The position numbers and the translations under genes were made by a program. DNA of 64,000 bases from positions 409,052,626 to 409,116,625 of the forward strand of contig CM019063.1 in NCBI GenBank assembly GCA_009667805.1. The letters run 5' to 3'. Under the pieces are notes generated by a model. It saw only the letters and a list, made by a program, of their open reading frames with translations. It was not told where the DNA came from and did not search any database. The stretch comes from Leptobrachium leishanense (taxonomy: Eukaryota; Chordata; Amphibia; Anura; Megophryidae). This document shows, piece by piece, positions 31,977-44,700 of this stretch (position 1 is the first letter of the stretch; each line of letters opens with the position of its first letter).

Positions 31977-33922
31977 CATGTCTTGACTACAGCCGGTTTA
32001 ACTTTCAAAGTTTTAAACGGGTCTGATACAGAAACTAAATGCTCTATGGACACTATTTTAATTTTGGTTAAACAGCTTGTTTTTCCGATGTTTTATCACA
32101 GAATGACGTATAAAACCAATCCAAAATCGGCTCGAAGTAGGACATTCAAGACGGTGATGAAGAAGAAGCAATGTGATAAGCGAGGAGCATGGATATATTA
32201 TTTAATGGATGAAGTAACATCCAATTAGGCACAAGACAACACTGGTATTGCTCCTGTTCACGGTAGTTGATACCTAGCATTGTGTTGCTGATTATTCACA
32301 CTCTGCTGTAAAGAGAGAATGGCAGTAATTAAAGTTTATAACATATAAATAACTAGATACACAATAACTAGTTTGTATGAGCCACACACACACCTGAAAA
32401 CACTACATTCAGTAGATTTTGAGGTCCGCAAATTGTGTCAGTGTTAGGCCGTATTTATGTATACTGTGAAAGAACACTATGGTGTTCATTTCCTTTACAC
32501 AATTTATGAACAAATTAATTCTGAATTGTGCGGCTGCTCTGTAATATAACTAAACGCAAAGGTGTAAGGTTTAAATTTAGAAAAATGGCAACATTCATTC
32601 AGAATCCAATTAGCACTCCATGAAATAGACAGACCTGGGGGGTGGTGTACGTCTGGATGGAAAAATAATCCAGACTAGGCTTTTTTATGTAGATTAAATA
32701 TGAATATTTGCCAAACATCTCTTGATGTTTAAGAATATTTTCTCTCTGGAAATATACATTTTAATACATTATCTGTATAAAGCAGTAAACCTGAGATATA
32801 TTTACAGCCTGGCTTCTCTTTACCCCCTTCATTATAGAGTATACTTTTCAAAAAGCTCCTGGTGATGTCCCTAATCTGGGTATGCTCACTGTGGTCCAAA
32901 TCTGGAGCAATGCACAGGAATTTTAATTATTCACAGTGAAATTCCTTTGTGAATGGACTGAAGACGCCCCTTAAATTTCAACACCTTGGACATGACAGCC
33001 GACGCATTGCAATTATTTGAAAAACTTTGAGATTAATTTTTCTCGGCACGAAATGCAAGCTAAAATGTAAAGGTAGTAATGCTTTTTGGCCAGCACACTG
33101 CTGGATACATTTACCGAGTGGGGAATAGTCATTTTCCATGAAACCACTGGGTACTGAAAGTGGTTTTATGGAAAAAAAATCACTTAATACTGAAGTGGTT
33201 AAATGTTCAGTAAATCTCACAGGTTCAGTAAAATCTTGATAGAAATTGGTTTTACATGAATCCGTAGACTCATAAGTCAACGTAGCATCGGGAGGGAGGG
33301 GTATATATATCTTTTAAATTATGAGTTGTACTTGCAAACGAAATGTTATAAAAAACTTGTGAATATTTCTACTTTGTTTTGATGGATACATTTAACACCT
33401 CTCGAATGATATTAGAATTGTGTTGGCATATGTGGATGCCGGTACATTTGCAGTTCTGTATCCACTGAATACTGTTATAAAAATGTGACATTAATTTTAA
33501 CATCTTGGTTCACAGCAGAAGGGGGAAAACTCTTAAAAATTATTATTGAGGGGGAAGAAGTAAGACCAGCTTACAAAGACATAAGGTGTCAAGAAACAAG
33601 CTAAAAGTGCAGAGTCATCAAGAAAATAATGTAACGTTTAATTAGAACCATGATGCAATTTGCTAGTTCATATATTTACCATTAAACAATACCATTTAAT
33701 GGAGGTTATAATGTGGAGGTAGACTTTGTCTACCGTTTAATATATATTTTAATGCTAGCTTTGCTCATTGAACAAAATAGAATGGCTAGCTTACAATTAA
33801 AGACCACTTCGTGTAAAATAGAGAGCTGTGTCCATGCCTTGAAAGAATAAACTACAAGTACAAAACTCCCATGAAATGGATTTTTATCCCTGGTGCTCCA
33901 GTGCTTCCCCACCTTTCGCAGG
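31977..33922. other. intron-like sequence, about 1.9 kb
   Basis: No exon, TE end or tandem repeat was recognised. An (AT)n-like run lies near 33303-33312. AGTGGTTAA near 33193 resembles a TTAA-MITE end but has no partner. Confidence 0.35.
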
Positions 33923-33924
33923 TA

Positions 33925-35515
33925 CAGGTGAAACTCGAAAAATTAGAATATCGTGCAAAAGTTCATTTATTTCAGTAATGCAACTTAAAAGGTGAAACTA
34001 ATATATAAGATGGACTCATTGCATGCAAAGCAAGATAGTTCAAGCCATGATTTGTCATAATTGTGATGATTATGGCTTACAGCTCATGAAAACCCCAAAT
34101 CCACAATCTCAGAAAGTTAGAATATTGTGAAAAGGTACAATATTCTAGGCTCAAAGTATCCCACTCTAATCAGCTAATTCAGCCATAACACCTGTAAAGG
34201 GTTCCTGAGCCTTTAAATGGTCTCTCAGTCTGGTTCAGTAGGAATCACAATCATGGGAAAGACTGCTGACCTGACAGTTGTGCAGAAAACCATCATTGAC
34301 ACCCTCCATAAGGAGGGAAAGCCTCAAAAGGTAATCGCAAAAGAAGTTGGATGTTCCCAAAGTGCTGTATCAAAGCACATTAATAGAAAGTTATGTGGAA
34401 GGGAAAAGTGTGGAAGAAAAAGGTGCACAAGCAGCAGGGATGACCGCAGCCTGGAGAGGATTGTCAGGAAAAGGCCATTCAAAAGTGTTGGACTTTCACA
34501 AGGAGTGGACAGAGGCTGGAGTCAGTGCATCAAGAGCCACCACACACAGACGGATCCTGGACATGGGCTTCAAATGTCGTATTCCTCTTGTCAAGCCGCT
34601 CCTGAACAACAAACAACATCAGAAGCGTCTTACCTGGCTAAACAAAAACAGACCTGGTCTGTTGCTCAGTGGTCCAAAGTCCCTCTTTTCTGATGAGAGC
34701 AACTTTTGCATCTCATTTGGAAACCAAGGACCCAGAGTATGGAGGAAGAATGGAGAGGCACACACTGCAAGATGCTTGAAGTCCAGTGTGAAGTTTCCAC
34801 AGTCTGTGTTGATTTGGGGAGCCATGACATCTGCTGGGGTTGGTCCAATGGGCTTCATTAAATCCAGGGTCAACGCAGACGTCTACCAGGAGATTTTGGA
34901 GCACTTCATGCTTCCTTCCACAGACGAGCTTTATGGGGATGCTGACTTCATTTTCCAGCAGGACTTGGCAACTGCCCACACTGCCAAAAGCAGCAAAACC
35001 TGGTTCAATGACCATGGGATTCCTGTGCTTGATTGGCCAGCAAACCTGAAAAATTCGCCTGACCTGAACCCCATAGAGAATCTATGGGGCATTGCCAAGA
35101 AAAAGATGAGAGACAGGAGACCGAACAATGCAGAAGAGCTGAAGGACGCTATTGAAGCCTCCTGGTCTTCCATAACACCTCAGCAGTGCCACAGGCTGAT
35201 AGCTTCCATGTCTTGTCGCATTGAGGCAGTAATTGCTGCAAAAGGGGCCCAAACCAAGTACTGAGTACATATGCATGCTTATACTTTTCAGAGATCCGAT
35301 ATTGTTCTATGTACAATCCTTGTTTTATTGATTGCATGTAATATTCTAATTTTCTGAGATTGTGGATTTGGGGTTTTCATGAGCTGTAACCATAATCATC
35401 ACAATTATGACAAATCACGGCTTGAACTATCTCATATATTAGTTTCACCTTTTAAGTTGCATTACTGAAATAAATTAACTTTTGCACGATATTCAAATTT
35501 TTCGAGTTTCACCTG
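33925..35515 (+). mobile_element. Tc1/mariner element with long TIRs (Tc1-1)
   Basis: 1591 bp, flanked by TA (33923-33924 and 35516-35517). Both ends start CAGGTGAAACTCGAAAAATT with few differences; the inverted repeats run about 203 bp on the left (to 34127) and 179 bp on the right (from 35337). They contain a second internal copy of the AAAGGTGAAACTA motif, an IR/DR-type arrangement. The left TIR has about 25 bases (34014-34040 region) that the right one lacks; AGAT borders the gap on both sides, consistent with deletion by slippage. It encodes a transposase broken by a frameshift. Confidence 0.93.
34253..35264 (+). pseudogene. Tc1-type transposase, one frameshift, D-to-E spacing 37
   Basis: Cut-and-paste transposase of the Tc1 branch. 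The likely start is the ATG at 34253 (MGKTADLTVV...), with a helix-turn-helix DNA-binding region (VIAKEVGCSQSAVSKHI) and a GREKCGRKR stretch. The frame changes near 34490 and continues to a stop at 35264. Catalytic region: first D in FSDESN (about 34692), second D in QQDLATAHT (about 34962), E in NPIENLW (about 35077). I count 37 residues between the second D and the E, not the 34 of classic Tc1, because WPANLKNSPDLN is three residues longer than the usual form. All three acidic residues are intact. Length and C-terminal GAQTKY are normal for the family. Confidence 0.9.
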
Positions 35516-35517
35516 TA

Positions 35518-36933
35518 TGTGTCTACCTAGGCCCATGAAGAAAGTCGGGATCCCATGGCTATAATGCACAGAGGCCCCCTTGGAAGGGCTTACGGTGGCC
35601 CTGGAAATGATTAACATGTTTGTGAAGTAAGCCATTAAAATATAACTTTTATTGGAATTCCTAAAATGTGTCTGAATGAACACAACTATCAACCAAAATA
35701 GTTAAGACACTCACACGTTGATGATAACCTCACTGGTTAAGTAATAGCTGTATTATTAGTCCAGCAAGACATATAGGAGTAGGTGTTGTGTAAGCAGTTA
35801 ATCACTGCAGTGTATTCAGTATGTATTTACCCGCTGGCCTGGCGGGATATTACATATACATTATAGATTCACCTCTAATTCACTATTAGGGGAAATGGTA
35901 TAGAGGTACATAATAATTTACAAGATTATCAAATCGATCGCAAACGGTGAGATCCTGCAGATCATGTGACCCGGCAACAGAAGTCTCCATGGAGTCCATA
36001 GGGGATGCTCGGGACGGCGCTTTAGCACTGCCCCGAGCATCCAGGAGCCTAGCAGCCACTACGGGGCAGGCTGCTGGACTCGGCGCCTGCCTCGTAATCC
36101 ACTGCGAAAACAGGGAAACTAAGGGGAGATTAGCGAACACTCATTTTTTCTCTTATCATCCCTGTTTTAGCTCAGGGCAGCCAATAGTGCCCGATGTGTC
36201 TAATACCTTAAAATGGTGCTCTTCTTACATACAGTACATGGTTTGCCATGTCCCTTTAACCGAGCTGTCTGCGGGTTATTTTATACTACCTCACCCCAAT
36301 CCTCATGAGTTTCCATCTGTTAACATCTTATTCATTCTGTATTATTAGATGTTTTTTTCTATTATATATTTGATATTAGCAGCAATACAACCTAAATAAT
36401 ATAAGCATCTACTTGTTAATGGATTCCAGGAGGATGTGCTTTTCCTTGCTGAACAAATGACATCTCTTGAGGTCTATTACGGTTTGCGTAGGCTGTCAAT
36501 GAAGTGGAATATTGCTCTTTTACATTCCGTAGACTTTTTTGCATAATCGGTAGCAGCTATGTCAACACTACATCAACGGTGAAACAGGCCAGTGACTTTC
36601 ATGCTTCTTGATTTTCCCAATTAAGCTAGCTATCTATTGTGTGTCCTACTAGACACATAATTATAGATAGTCAAACAAATTTATATTCTTTTGGGTGAAT
36701 TGGCACAAAATTACTCTTGCCTTTAGAAATATTAATATTACTTAGAATCCAGACCTTTCACAGTCATTTTATTCTTAAGATTAGTCACCACAGTGTTTAA
36801 CATTAAGTTTATAGGTTGTTTATATGCTAAAGAGATATTAAATAAAATGAAAGTCTATTTTTTGATCTTAAGAATATATTTTCATAAATGTTATTTTAAC
36901 GTCTACAATAAAACGTCTACAAATAAATGTTAT
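35518..36933. other. intron-like, with a diverged relative of the 37.7-kb MITE at about 35940-36115
   Basis: CATGTGACCCGGCA, CCATGGAGTCCAT, GATGCTCGGGAC and CCCGAGCATCC parallel the interior of the element at 37687-38009. The GC-rich ORF at 35947-36348 sits in this repeat and is not called. Confidence 0.4.
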
Positions 36934-36937
36934 TTAA

Positions 36938-37367
36938 CCACTACACTACAGTGATCATGTATGCGCGATCAGCAGTAGCAGACACAGCAGCCCAAGATCG
37001 TGTTAACACGATCCAGAGTTATGCTGTATCATTGCAAACACAATTAGTTTGTTGCAAATTAATTTAATTTGAATTTGGGCTCCAGAAGATGCCCCCAAAG
37101 TATAAACACTGAGCATGATGCCCAAGGTGCTAACACTTTTTAAAACCAGCTAGTGAATTTCTCTAATGGACTTTTCTCCAGCTGAACCTGCCTTGAGCTC
37201 TGAACTGTAGTAACTCCATTTGGCCACCAGATGCCAACATCTACCTACCAAGAAATACGTTGGGAATATTCTCAAATATTTCTTGCTGTATAATTAAAAA
37301 TGATTTTCACTAAAAACACTTTTTTGACAGTTTTTTTTAAACCTACCAAACTAGGCAGTGAAGGGGG
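36938..37367. mobile_element. TTAA-target MITE (430 bp)
   Basis: Flanked by TTAA at 36934-36937 and 37368-37371. The ends CCACTACACTACAG and, reverse-complemented, CCCCCTTCACTGCC are roughly complementary. TTAA targeting fits piggyBac- or Kolobok-like elements. Fragments of the same family lie at 2022-2215, 28870-29022 and about 44177. Confidence 0.65.
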
Positions 37368-37371
37368 TTAA

Positions 37372-37686
37372 AGAAACACTTTGCTATATTGCATGCTAAT
37401 ACATATATAGATGTGTATAAGGAAGTAGAAGATAAATACCATCCTTCTAAATGATAGTAAACAAGATAGGGGCTCTTGAAATTCATCTCCAGAATCCTAC
37501 TTGTCTACTATCTGTAGAATCTAGAGTGACCATTTATCAACCCAGATCACCACACTTTTACTATTTGTTTTCCTTATCGTTCCTGTAAAGCTGGAGTTCT
37601 AGGAGGTTCTGTTCATATCCAAACTTTCCAATGAGACTGTATCATGAATATGGCTTAGAATACTCTACCGGTATGTTACAAATAAT
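37372..37686. other. intron-like spacer
   Basis: Nothing recognised between the two MITEs. Confidence 0.35.
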
Positions 37687-38009
37687 GAGCCACATTACAT
37701 TCTTGACACTAACGTTAACACTCACTTGCGTGAGCATTAACGTTAGCTGTGGTGTCTACCACAGCTGGTGATGTGACCGGCAGGGGGAAACTCAATGGTG
37801 TCCTATGGACTTCATCGAATGGATGCTCACGGCTGTGCTCAGCGCTGCCGCGAGCATCCTGTCCCGTAGCATGCGGTAACAATGCAGGCAGCATTTTTTG
37901 CGCCTGCATTGTAATCTAGCGTAAAAAGGTGGGCGCAAGGGGGAAAACTGCGGGCACAGTTTTTCCTCCCTTGCGTCTACGTTTTAACACAAGGACCGTA
38001 ATGTGGCCC
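37687..38009. mobile_element. palindrome-rich MITE (about 320 bp)
   Basis: Left end GAGCCACATTACATTCTTG and reverse-complemented right end GGGCCACATTACGGTCCTTG agree over most of 19-20 bases. Internal hairpins: CTAACGTTAA with TTAACGTTAG, and CAATGCAGGC with GCCTGCATTG. The target duplication is not clear. A diverged relative lies at about 35940-36115. Confidence 0.6.
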
Positions 38010-38950
38010 AGTGACTTTTTTGAAGAACTTGAAAGAAGTTGATGTTTTGAATCAGCCTTAACCTTACCCTTCTTCTTTCTGAAGGCAAGTTAATAGAATA
38101 TCCTTTAACAATATTATCCTATCTGAAAATGTCACGCTCAAGATGAAAGTGGTGCATCAATTCAACAAAAATTGCTCAAAGTACTGTCTTCTAAACACCA
38201 CAAAACAGAGTACAACAAAGTCATTCTGTGATTGACTTGCTGGTAACATTTGTCAGTGTCCTGGTAGTGATCTCAAGCTGGCTTACTGATTTAGATGTTA
38301 GCTGTTCAAAGTGTTGAGTCCCTTTTGACAGGGTTAAAACACATACTCACTCTCTATGTTCGTCAGGTTTAAATGACACAACATATTTTGAAACAAAGAA
38401 TTCTATTTTTTTTTTCCTTTTGAACATCAACCTCTACTCGACAGTTTCACCTTCCTGGTCATGTTCCATGAGAGGTTGGACATCGCATTGGTCATAAAGA
38501 TTATTTCAATATCTCATCCATTGATAAATTATCATTGACCACACTTAACTCAGACATGTCATTTGGCAGATCTGAGATAGAGAAGGGTAGGGGCGTGGTC
38601 AGGTTGCTGTTTGTGTCATCGATGTCCATGCCACAGAAAGCGTCCACGTATGGACTTTAAAAGCCTTGATTTTAGCTGCTTAAGCATGGCAATTGCAATT
38701 AAACAAGCTCTCGGGATGCATTTTCTCTCAGTTCTCCCGAAAACCAGGTGACAGTGTAGGACTGTCTGGTGAGGGAGGCTAAGGGAAAAACGTGTGTCAA
38801 ATAGTCAAACCGTGTGACCTAGTAGGTCTGTTAACTCATTGCAGTGCCAGAAAACTCCATGTTCGCACTCTGCGGGCTTCGCTGAAAGGGTGCTATTTGC
38901 TTGATTGGTCCTCAACCATGACGTCAATGCACAGATTCAATAGCCAGCAA
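38010..38950. other. intron-like sequence, nothing recognised
   Basis: No exon or TE terminus seen. Confidence 0.35.
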
Positions 38951-38959
38951 ACCATTAGG

Positions 38960-40160
38960 TGGGAGGAGCAGGGCCAGATTAACATAGGGGCTGATGGAGC
39001 AGCAGCTCCAGGCCCATGCCCCAGAATAGGCCCAGAGAAAAGGGTAACTATGTCTGCATTGATGGACATTTGTACCCCTGTATCTCTGACTCCATAGCAG
39101 CTACAGGGTCATATGAGGTATCACTGGAAAGGCCAGAGCATGCCCTTTCCAATGATATCAAACAGGTTTTATGTAACTGTAGCGCTGGTTTTAAATTCCC
39201 TGTCGTTGTAGTACTTGTTTTTGGCCACCGGAGGGAGACAAGTGCGATGTAAGACACTGAACATTGGGACTACATTTTCCAGCATGCTTTGCGGGCGGGA
39301 ACAGGAAGAGGGTGGGAGAGAGACACTGATATCCGCAGCCTCATGGAAAGAGCTGGCAGAGCGCGCCGAGGAGTGAGAGGAGCAAGATGCAGTGTAGCAG
39401 AAAGTGATCTCGACCAGGCCAGAGCGCAGGTGCGGCCTAGCGGAGCTAGAGATCGGGTTTTTCCTTCCTATTTAACGAAGACCCAGTAACCCACGCTGAG
39501 ACAGAGTAAGCTGAAGGACCCCGAGTGAGGAGAACCGCAGACGATTTAACAGGGAGTGCAGGCGGTGAGCTGGACATCTTGTGGCCGATACAGAGGAGCA
39601 AGACAGCGGATCCGGTGACACAGAGAACCCCAGTCAAAATCGAGCGGAGAGATGTCCTGGGTCGAGCGGAGCACCGAGTATCTGGCGGATGGGTGAGAGG
39701 CCTTCCAGGCCACGGTGAAATACTAAAGCACACTACAGTTGTTCCAAAACCTTCAGGGCCCCAACGTGACTAGTCGAAGATACCTCCTAAATAATTCACT
39801 GGCCAGTTGAATATTGTACCCGGGTACCAATACACGCATGCACATACATTCCTTGGGACATAACCTGTACGAGACTCACACTCTAACCACTAAGGGGTTA
39901 AAAATACTTTTTTTCCTTTTCCGCTGCGCATTTCTCGCATTACGAAGTGCTGTATTTTTCCTTTTCCGCTGCGCGTTTCTCGCATTACGAAGTACTGTAA
40001 AAATATATACATATACCGTGTTACTCATTATATGCCCGTTTATTCAGTAAACGATATAATTTTATAAAATCCACGACGGTGCTGGAGTATATTTATTCCT
40101 TAGTGCGGGGAGACTGACCCGAGGTTCAAATTCAGCGGCTCCTCCGGGAGTGAGTGCTAC
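38960..40160. other. GC-rich block of unknown origin with a 46-bp tandem duplication
   Basis: CAGGGCCAGATTAACATAGG at 38970 resembles a hAT MITE end. From 39240 to 39720 the DNA is distinctly richer in G, C and CpG than its surroundings (GCGCGCCGAGG, GATCGAGCGGAG) and could be a retroelement 5' leader or promoter. At 39908-40003 a unit containing TTTTCCGCTGCGC and CTCGCATTACGAAGT is repeated in tandem. The ORFs at 39289-39489 and 39525-39773 are open but lack any recognised domain, so no gene is called. Confidence 0.4.
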
Positions 40161-41289
40161 ATAACAATAAAAATAAATAAATATTTCTTTATTTTTTCTT
40201 TTTCTTTCTAACACAGCAATATATGTCACTTATAACGTGAACAATGATGCTGCACTAACCAACCATATCATTTCTCATGTCACCAACAAGTGTGGAGGTG
40301 ATGGCACAATCCGTTATTACTAGGGATGCACTATCATTTGCATGAGTACTTTGTACTCCTGCATATGCCCCGATACAGCCCCCGATACCCGTAAGCCAGC
40401 GCTGGGCCAGCTTGCCAGTATCCGAGGGGCTGAGGAAGCTGGCCGGGTGCATTAAAAGCATTTGTCCAGCGTTCCCCCTGCCTGGAAGTGTTAACGAGCG
40501 GCCTCTGGGCTGCGGAAGCTATGACACTGCCTCCTGCCGGGATCTTGTGGTAGTCTCGAGATCTCACGGGAGAGCATCCCAGCCTGCAGGGCACTGACTT
40601 TGGACCCCTGTGCCACTAATCTTTACACCTCACAAGGTCAAGTGAGGTGTCATTAGACAGGTCTGAGTCTGGCCTTTGCATTGATGATAGTTTTGGATGA
40701 TAAAATGTGAAAAAATAATTTTACACGCTGTAAATTATTAAAATCTGAATGGAAATTTACTCTCACAGTATTTATTTATTAAATTATTATTTATTAAAGG
40801 ATTTTACCAGGAAGGATACATTGAGATTTCTCTCGTTTTCAAGTATGTCCTGGTATCTGCCTGGTTAGATATCTGTTCTATTAAATAACCTAAAATATGT
40901 TTTCATTTCACTAAATTCCAAAAAAAGCCCATCAAAATATTCAGCTCCAGGCCCATAGAGATCTTATGGGGAGGAGTGAGCAGAGGTTGTCCTGAAGTAT
41001 GACTCTTCCACTCAAATCTGTCTTTCACTCAGGCAGCATATACACGTGTGTAAATATAATATATTCACAGTTGTGTGTGTTTGTGTTTATATATGTATAA
41101 TAGTGACAGAAGACATGGCATAGTCCAAACTGAATGTCTGGAGATAGAGGTGATCGCTAGTCAGTGCTCAGAAAGAGCCAGGCTTTTTTTGCTGTTGTTT
41201 ATTTGTCAGACCTTTAAAAGAAAAGAAAAGCCGTGTTCCTGAAGACTGTGTGTACTCTGGGTCCCATCTCACACATTATATTTATTTAT
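40161..41289. other. intron-like, with reverse SINE tail at 40795-40862
   Basis: TTTTACCAGGAAGGATACAT through TTCAAGTATGTCCTGG is the complement of the SINE 3' half. Otherwise nothing is recognised. Confidence 0.5.
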
Positions 41290-41702
41290 TTATAAAGTAT
41301 TTCGGTAAGCGTCTTGTGGTGCAGACAGATGCCTCAAACTATGGCCTTGGGGCAGTGCTTAGCCAGGTTAATGCTAAGGGAGAAGAGCACCCCGTACTTT
41401 ACCTGAGTCGAACGTTTTTACCCAAGGAAGTCGCATACACCGTGGTAGAGAAAGCGTGCCTAGCTGTAGTGTGGGCCTTGCAAAAGCTGCAACCGTATCT
41501 GTATGGCCGTGATTTTACCGTGGTAGTGGATCATAACCCTCTACTTTGGTTAGACAGAGTGGCCGGTAACAACAGCAAGATACTCAGATGGAGTCTTCTA
41601 CTCCAGCAGTATAACTTCACGGTACAGCATAAAAAGGCAGTCTTCATGGCAATGCTGACAGACTTTCCCGCCAAGGGGAACTGTTTAACTAGGCCATCAT
41701 AG
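41290..41702 (+). pseudogene. Ty3/gypsy RNase H fragment
   Basis: An open frame of about 130 codons reads LVVQTDASNYGLGAVLS, VEKACLAVVWALQKLQPYLYG, then VVVDHNPLLWL, which are the D, E and D motifs of gypsy RNase H and its connection region. Reverse transcriptase upstream and integrase downstream are absent. It differs from the two other gypsy elements in the window (FCNFYRKF/chromodomain type, and the 128-bp-LTR type), so it is a third lineage. The frame runs without stops, but no element boundaries are visible. Confidence 0.85.
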
Positions 41703-44276
41703 GCTCAAACGTAGTGCTTGAGGCCTCCGTCATCCATCTTTAGGTGAGAGGTGTCACACACAGGCATCATTTTCTGCACAGTGTATCAGATTTTAAACGC
41801 AGGATTTGTGGGGGGGGGGTTTCTTCTGTCTTTGCAAAAGAGTTTGCAAGGCAAGACTTCTGTATTTACAACCCCTTATCTGATCTGCTCTCTTGGGCTG
41901 AATGGAAACTTGATCAGGGAACCCATGTGAACCAAATGGTTGGGAAAGAGGGTGAGGGGCAAGCTCTTAGTACAGGATGCTGACTCAAATCTCAGGGTAT
42001 TTTGTCAAGGACTTGGAGTGGATGAACATCTATGAACCTTCTGGGACAATTAAAATCTGGAAATACCCATAGAAAAAGCGGCCTAATGCAAGTTAGGTTT
42101 TCTATGTAAGTCTCATTTTATTTCAAGAACTGTATTTGCACGTTTTCCTATATTTTGTATGTCTTGTTTTGGTGATATCGGCATTGTGTAAAGTTTGTAT
42201 TTTTAGCTTTTTCCATTAAAACTTTGAAACCCAGTACTGTCTTTGATCTAGATGCTTCACGCTTCTAATAGCACGGTTTATTGTTGCTGTAGTATATAAC
42301 ATTTGGTAGATAGATTAGCTGTATATAGTTGGGCTCCTGGATTGGGGTGGTATACAGCTAGTGGGGTTTCGAAAGTTCCATATTACTTTCGCGGTGGCAG
42401 CGTATAGTCGGAAGGGTGTGTACGGTTTAAGGGGGTTAGGTTGGCATAACTTGGGGCCCTGAGTGGGTATAGTTAGTAAGTCCAGAGGCTTGGAGCTGTA
42501 ACCCCTTGTACACTCTCCTTCTGCACGTCCCGATTGGGTTGGGTAGGACTTGATCTTGACAAATATATATTCATTTAAATTGTGGTGTAGGGCAAAAAGT
42601 GAAATTAAAAGCCCCCACACAGCAAATAATAAAGTTTATTACTGCAGAAGTCATCTAGACATCCCAGCTATTCAAGGAACTGCTTCACAGAGCTCACACT
42701 TAACCTGGTCATGATTGATATAATTTCTTTAATTGTGCGTGGGGATGCGCAAAAATGAGTATATGCCCTGGGTGTCAAATACCCTAAGTATGCCTCTGGG
42801 TCTTAATGTATTTGCTTAACGCCACCAAAGCACTTATCCATGTCCATTGGAGGGATGCTTCCCCTCCCTCCTATGGTGAATGGTTACCAGCAGTTAAACA
42901 CCTTAGAAGGATAGAAGAACCTATCTACTCAGCTGAGGGCAAACTCGATTCCTAACACAAACAATGGTTTTACTGGCTGCACTGTGGCATTCCTAACAGA
43001 ACATGCAGCCAACAAGACCCTAATGTACCAAAGACTGAGATCTCGCCCAATGCTGGCTGACATTCTACTGATTATCTCTGGGCTACTAATGGCAGGACCA
43101 CAAGACATTCATCAAGACCTTCCATGCTCTCCTATGTGACATTGCATGAAATATTGGTGTTGACATAGTGAACTTTGTGTAGACAGAAGCTATTTTCATA
43201 GATTATAACTTTTGCTTAACCTTCTCACTTATGCTACTCCTGTTCCGTGACCTACTTCTCCATCGTACTTATATGTGACTTTGTATGGCCCTTTAGTTAT
43301 ATAATTATTGCTTGTACAACCTGTGTGTTTTTTTGCTGGAAAAAAATCGAATAAACATTACCTTAAAAAAGTGTGCACAGTTTGCCCTATAATGGGGCGT
43401 GTATCATGGCTACATTAGGCAGACTTACATTTTAGTGAATTTGGTGATTTTCTTGCTGCTATGTTGAAACGATATATTGCAACTGTCACATTTTTCAAAA
43501 TGCCACCTTTAGTGAATCCAGCCCTAAAAGACACCATAATAAAAAAGGAGGTGTCCATGTAGATGGGACAGGGCAAGTGCTTATAGGATTTACTTGTATC
43601 CAGGAATTCATGCTATCAATTACAGTAACATAGAAAGCACAGACCCTCAATGATATGGTTGTGGTAAATGACAATTAGATTAGCTGAACATTTTATTCAA
43701 TTAGACAATGTTTTATGTCATGCACACAAAACAAATCTTTTTATTTAGCATCTTGAAAAATGATGGCAGCATATGAACCCAAACAATCCATTTGTTTACT
43801 GTTCCTTTCCTCTCCCTCAAGACCATCCTCCAAGCTAAATTCTAATTGCTTCAATATTTGTTTACCTGGAAAGTATTGTACATTCTGTTTGATGTGTTTT
43901 GCTTCTGTTGCCCGTGACGTCAGCATATTTCCGATGGAGCTAGACGGACAGTATTTTACAGTCCATTCTCTGCTGGGGCCTGGAATGTTGTTTTTGCCAC
44001 TGCATTGCTGGCTGTAACCCACATCTGGCTTGTGATTAAGACACATGCCTTCAGATGAGCTATGGATTTTCTGACTCCACTAAAATGGCTTATGTAACAT
44101 CTGTCAGTCATTTTTTTTTTCTCCCTGACACATGGAAGAGAGATATTAGAAAGATAAATGAAAACTTCAATGTGGATTAACCCCTTCACTGTTGATGTAT
44201 TTTAGACTTTTTTTTTTCGCATCACATTTAAACGCTATTTAAAGGAAAAAAAATATATAACAGAACCTAGACAATA
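41703..44276. other. intron-like sequence, about 2.6 kb
   Basis: No exon is recognised. TTAACCCCTTCACTG at 44177-44191 looks like the left end of a TTAA-target MITE, without a clear partner. Confidence 0.35.
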
Positions 44277-44700
44277 CTATATTGTTGATCTTGAGATACC
44301 TTGTTGCAGAGTAGAAAGTCTGAAAGGAGCAGGGGCAGATCGGATAAGTCGTGCACAATCCGCCCAGCTAGTGGATGTAGCACCAGGTGTAGGCAGGTTT
44401 GCCTTACAAGGATATAATCCAGTGGCAGGGTGGAGTAACAGTCCAGGGGTCGCTAGGCAGGCAATGAGCAATACCTGAATCAGGTAATCTGAAGTACCAA
44501 GGGCAGGCAGCAGGCAAAACAAGGTTAGAATCCAAAGTGGGGTCAATATCCAAGTAAACAGGTGAGTTACAGGAACAATACTTAATAACTCTGTGTATAA
44601 TCAATAAATGAGCACTGACTCCCCATCCCGGCATTCTTTAAATAGGGAAGCTGCCATATAAGGTCCAGGAACTGTCATCTGGTGTTGCCTCCTTAACCTG
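44277..44700 (-). repeat. possible decayed gypsy LTR/leader fragment
   Basis: Phrases such as GGGCAGGCAGCAGGCAAAAC, AAGGTTAGAATCC and TCAATATCCAAGT resemble minus-strand terminal text of frog gypsy elements (compare the CAGGCAG units at 58694-58853). No boundaries. Confidence 0.3.

Noticed and set aside
39289..39773. Arg-rich coding exons
   Set aside because: The open frames are explained by high GC content (few stop codons). No domain, no consistent splice sites.
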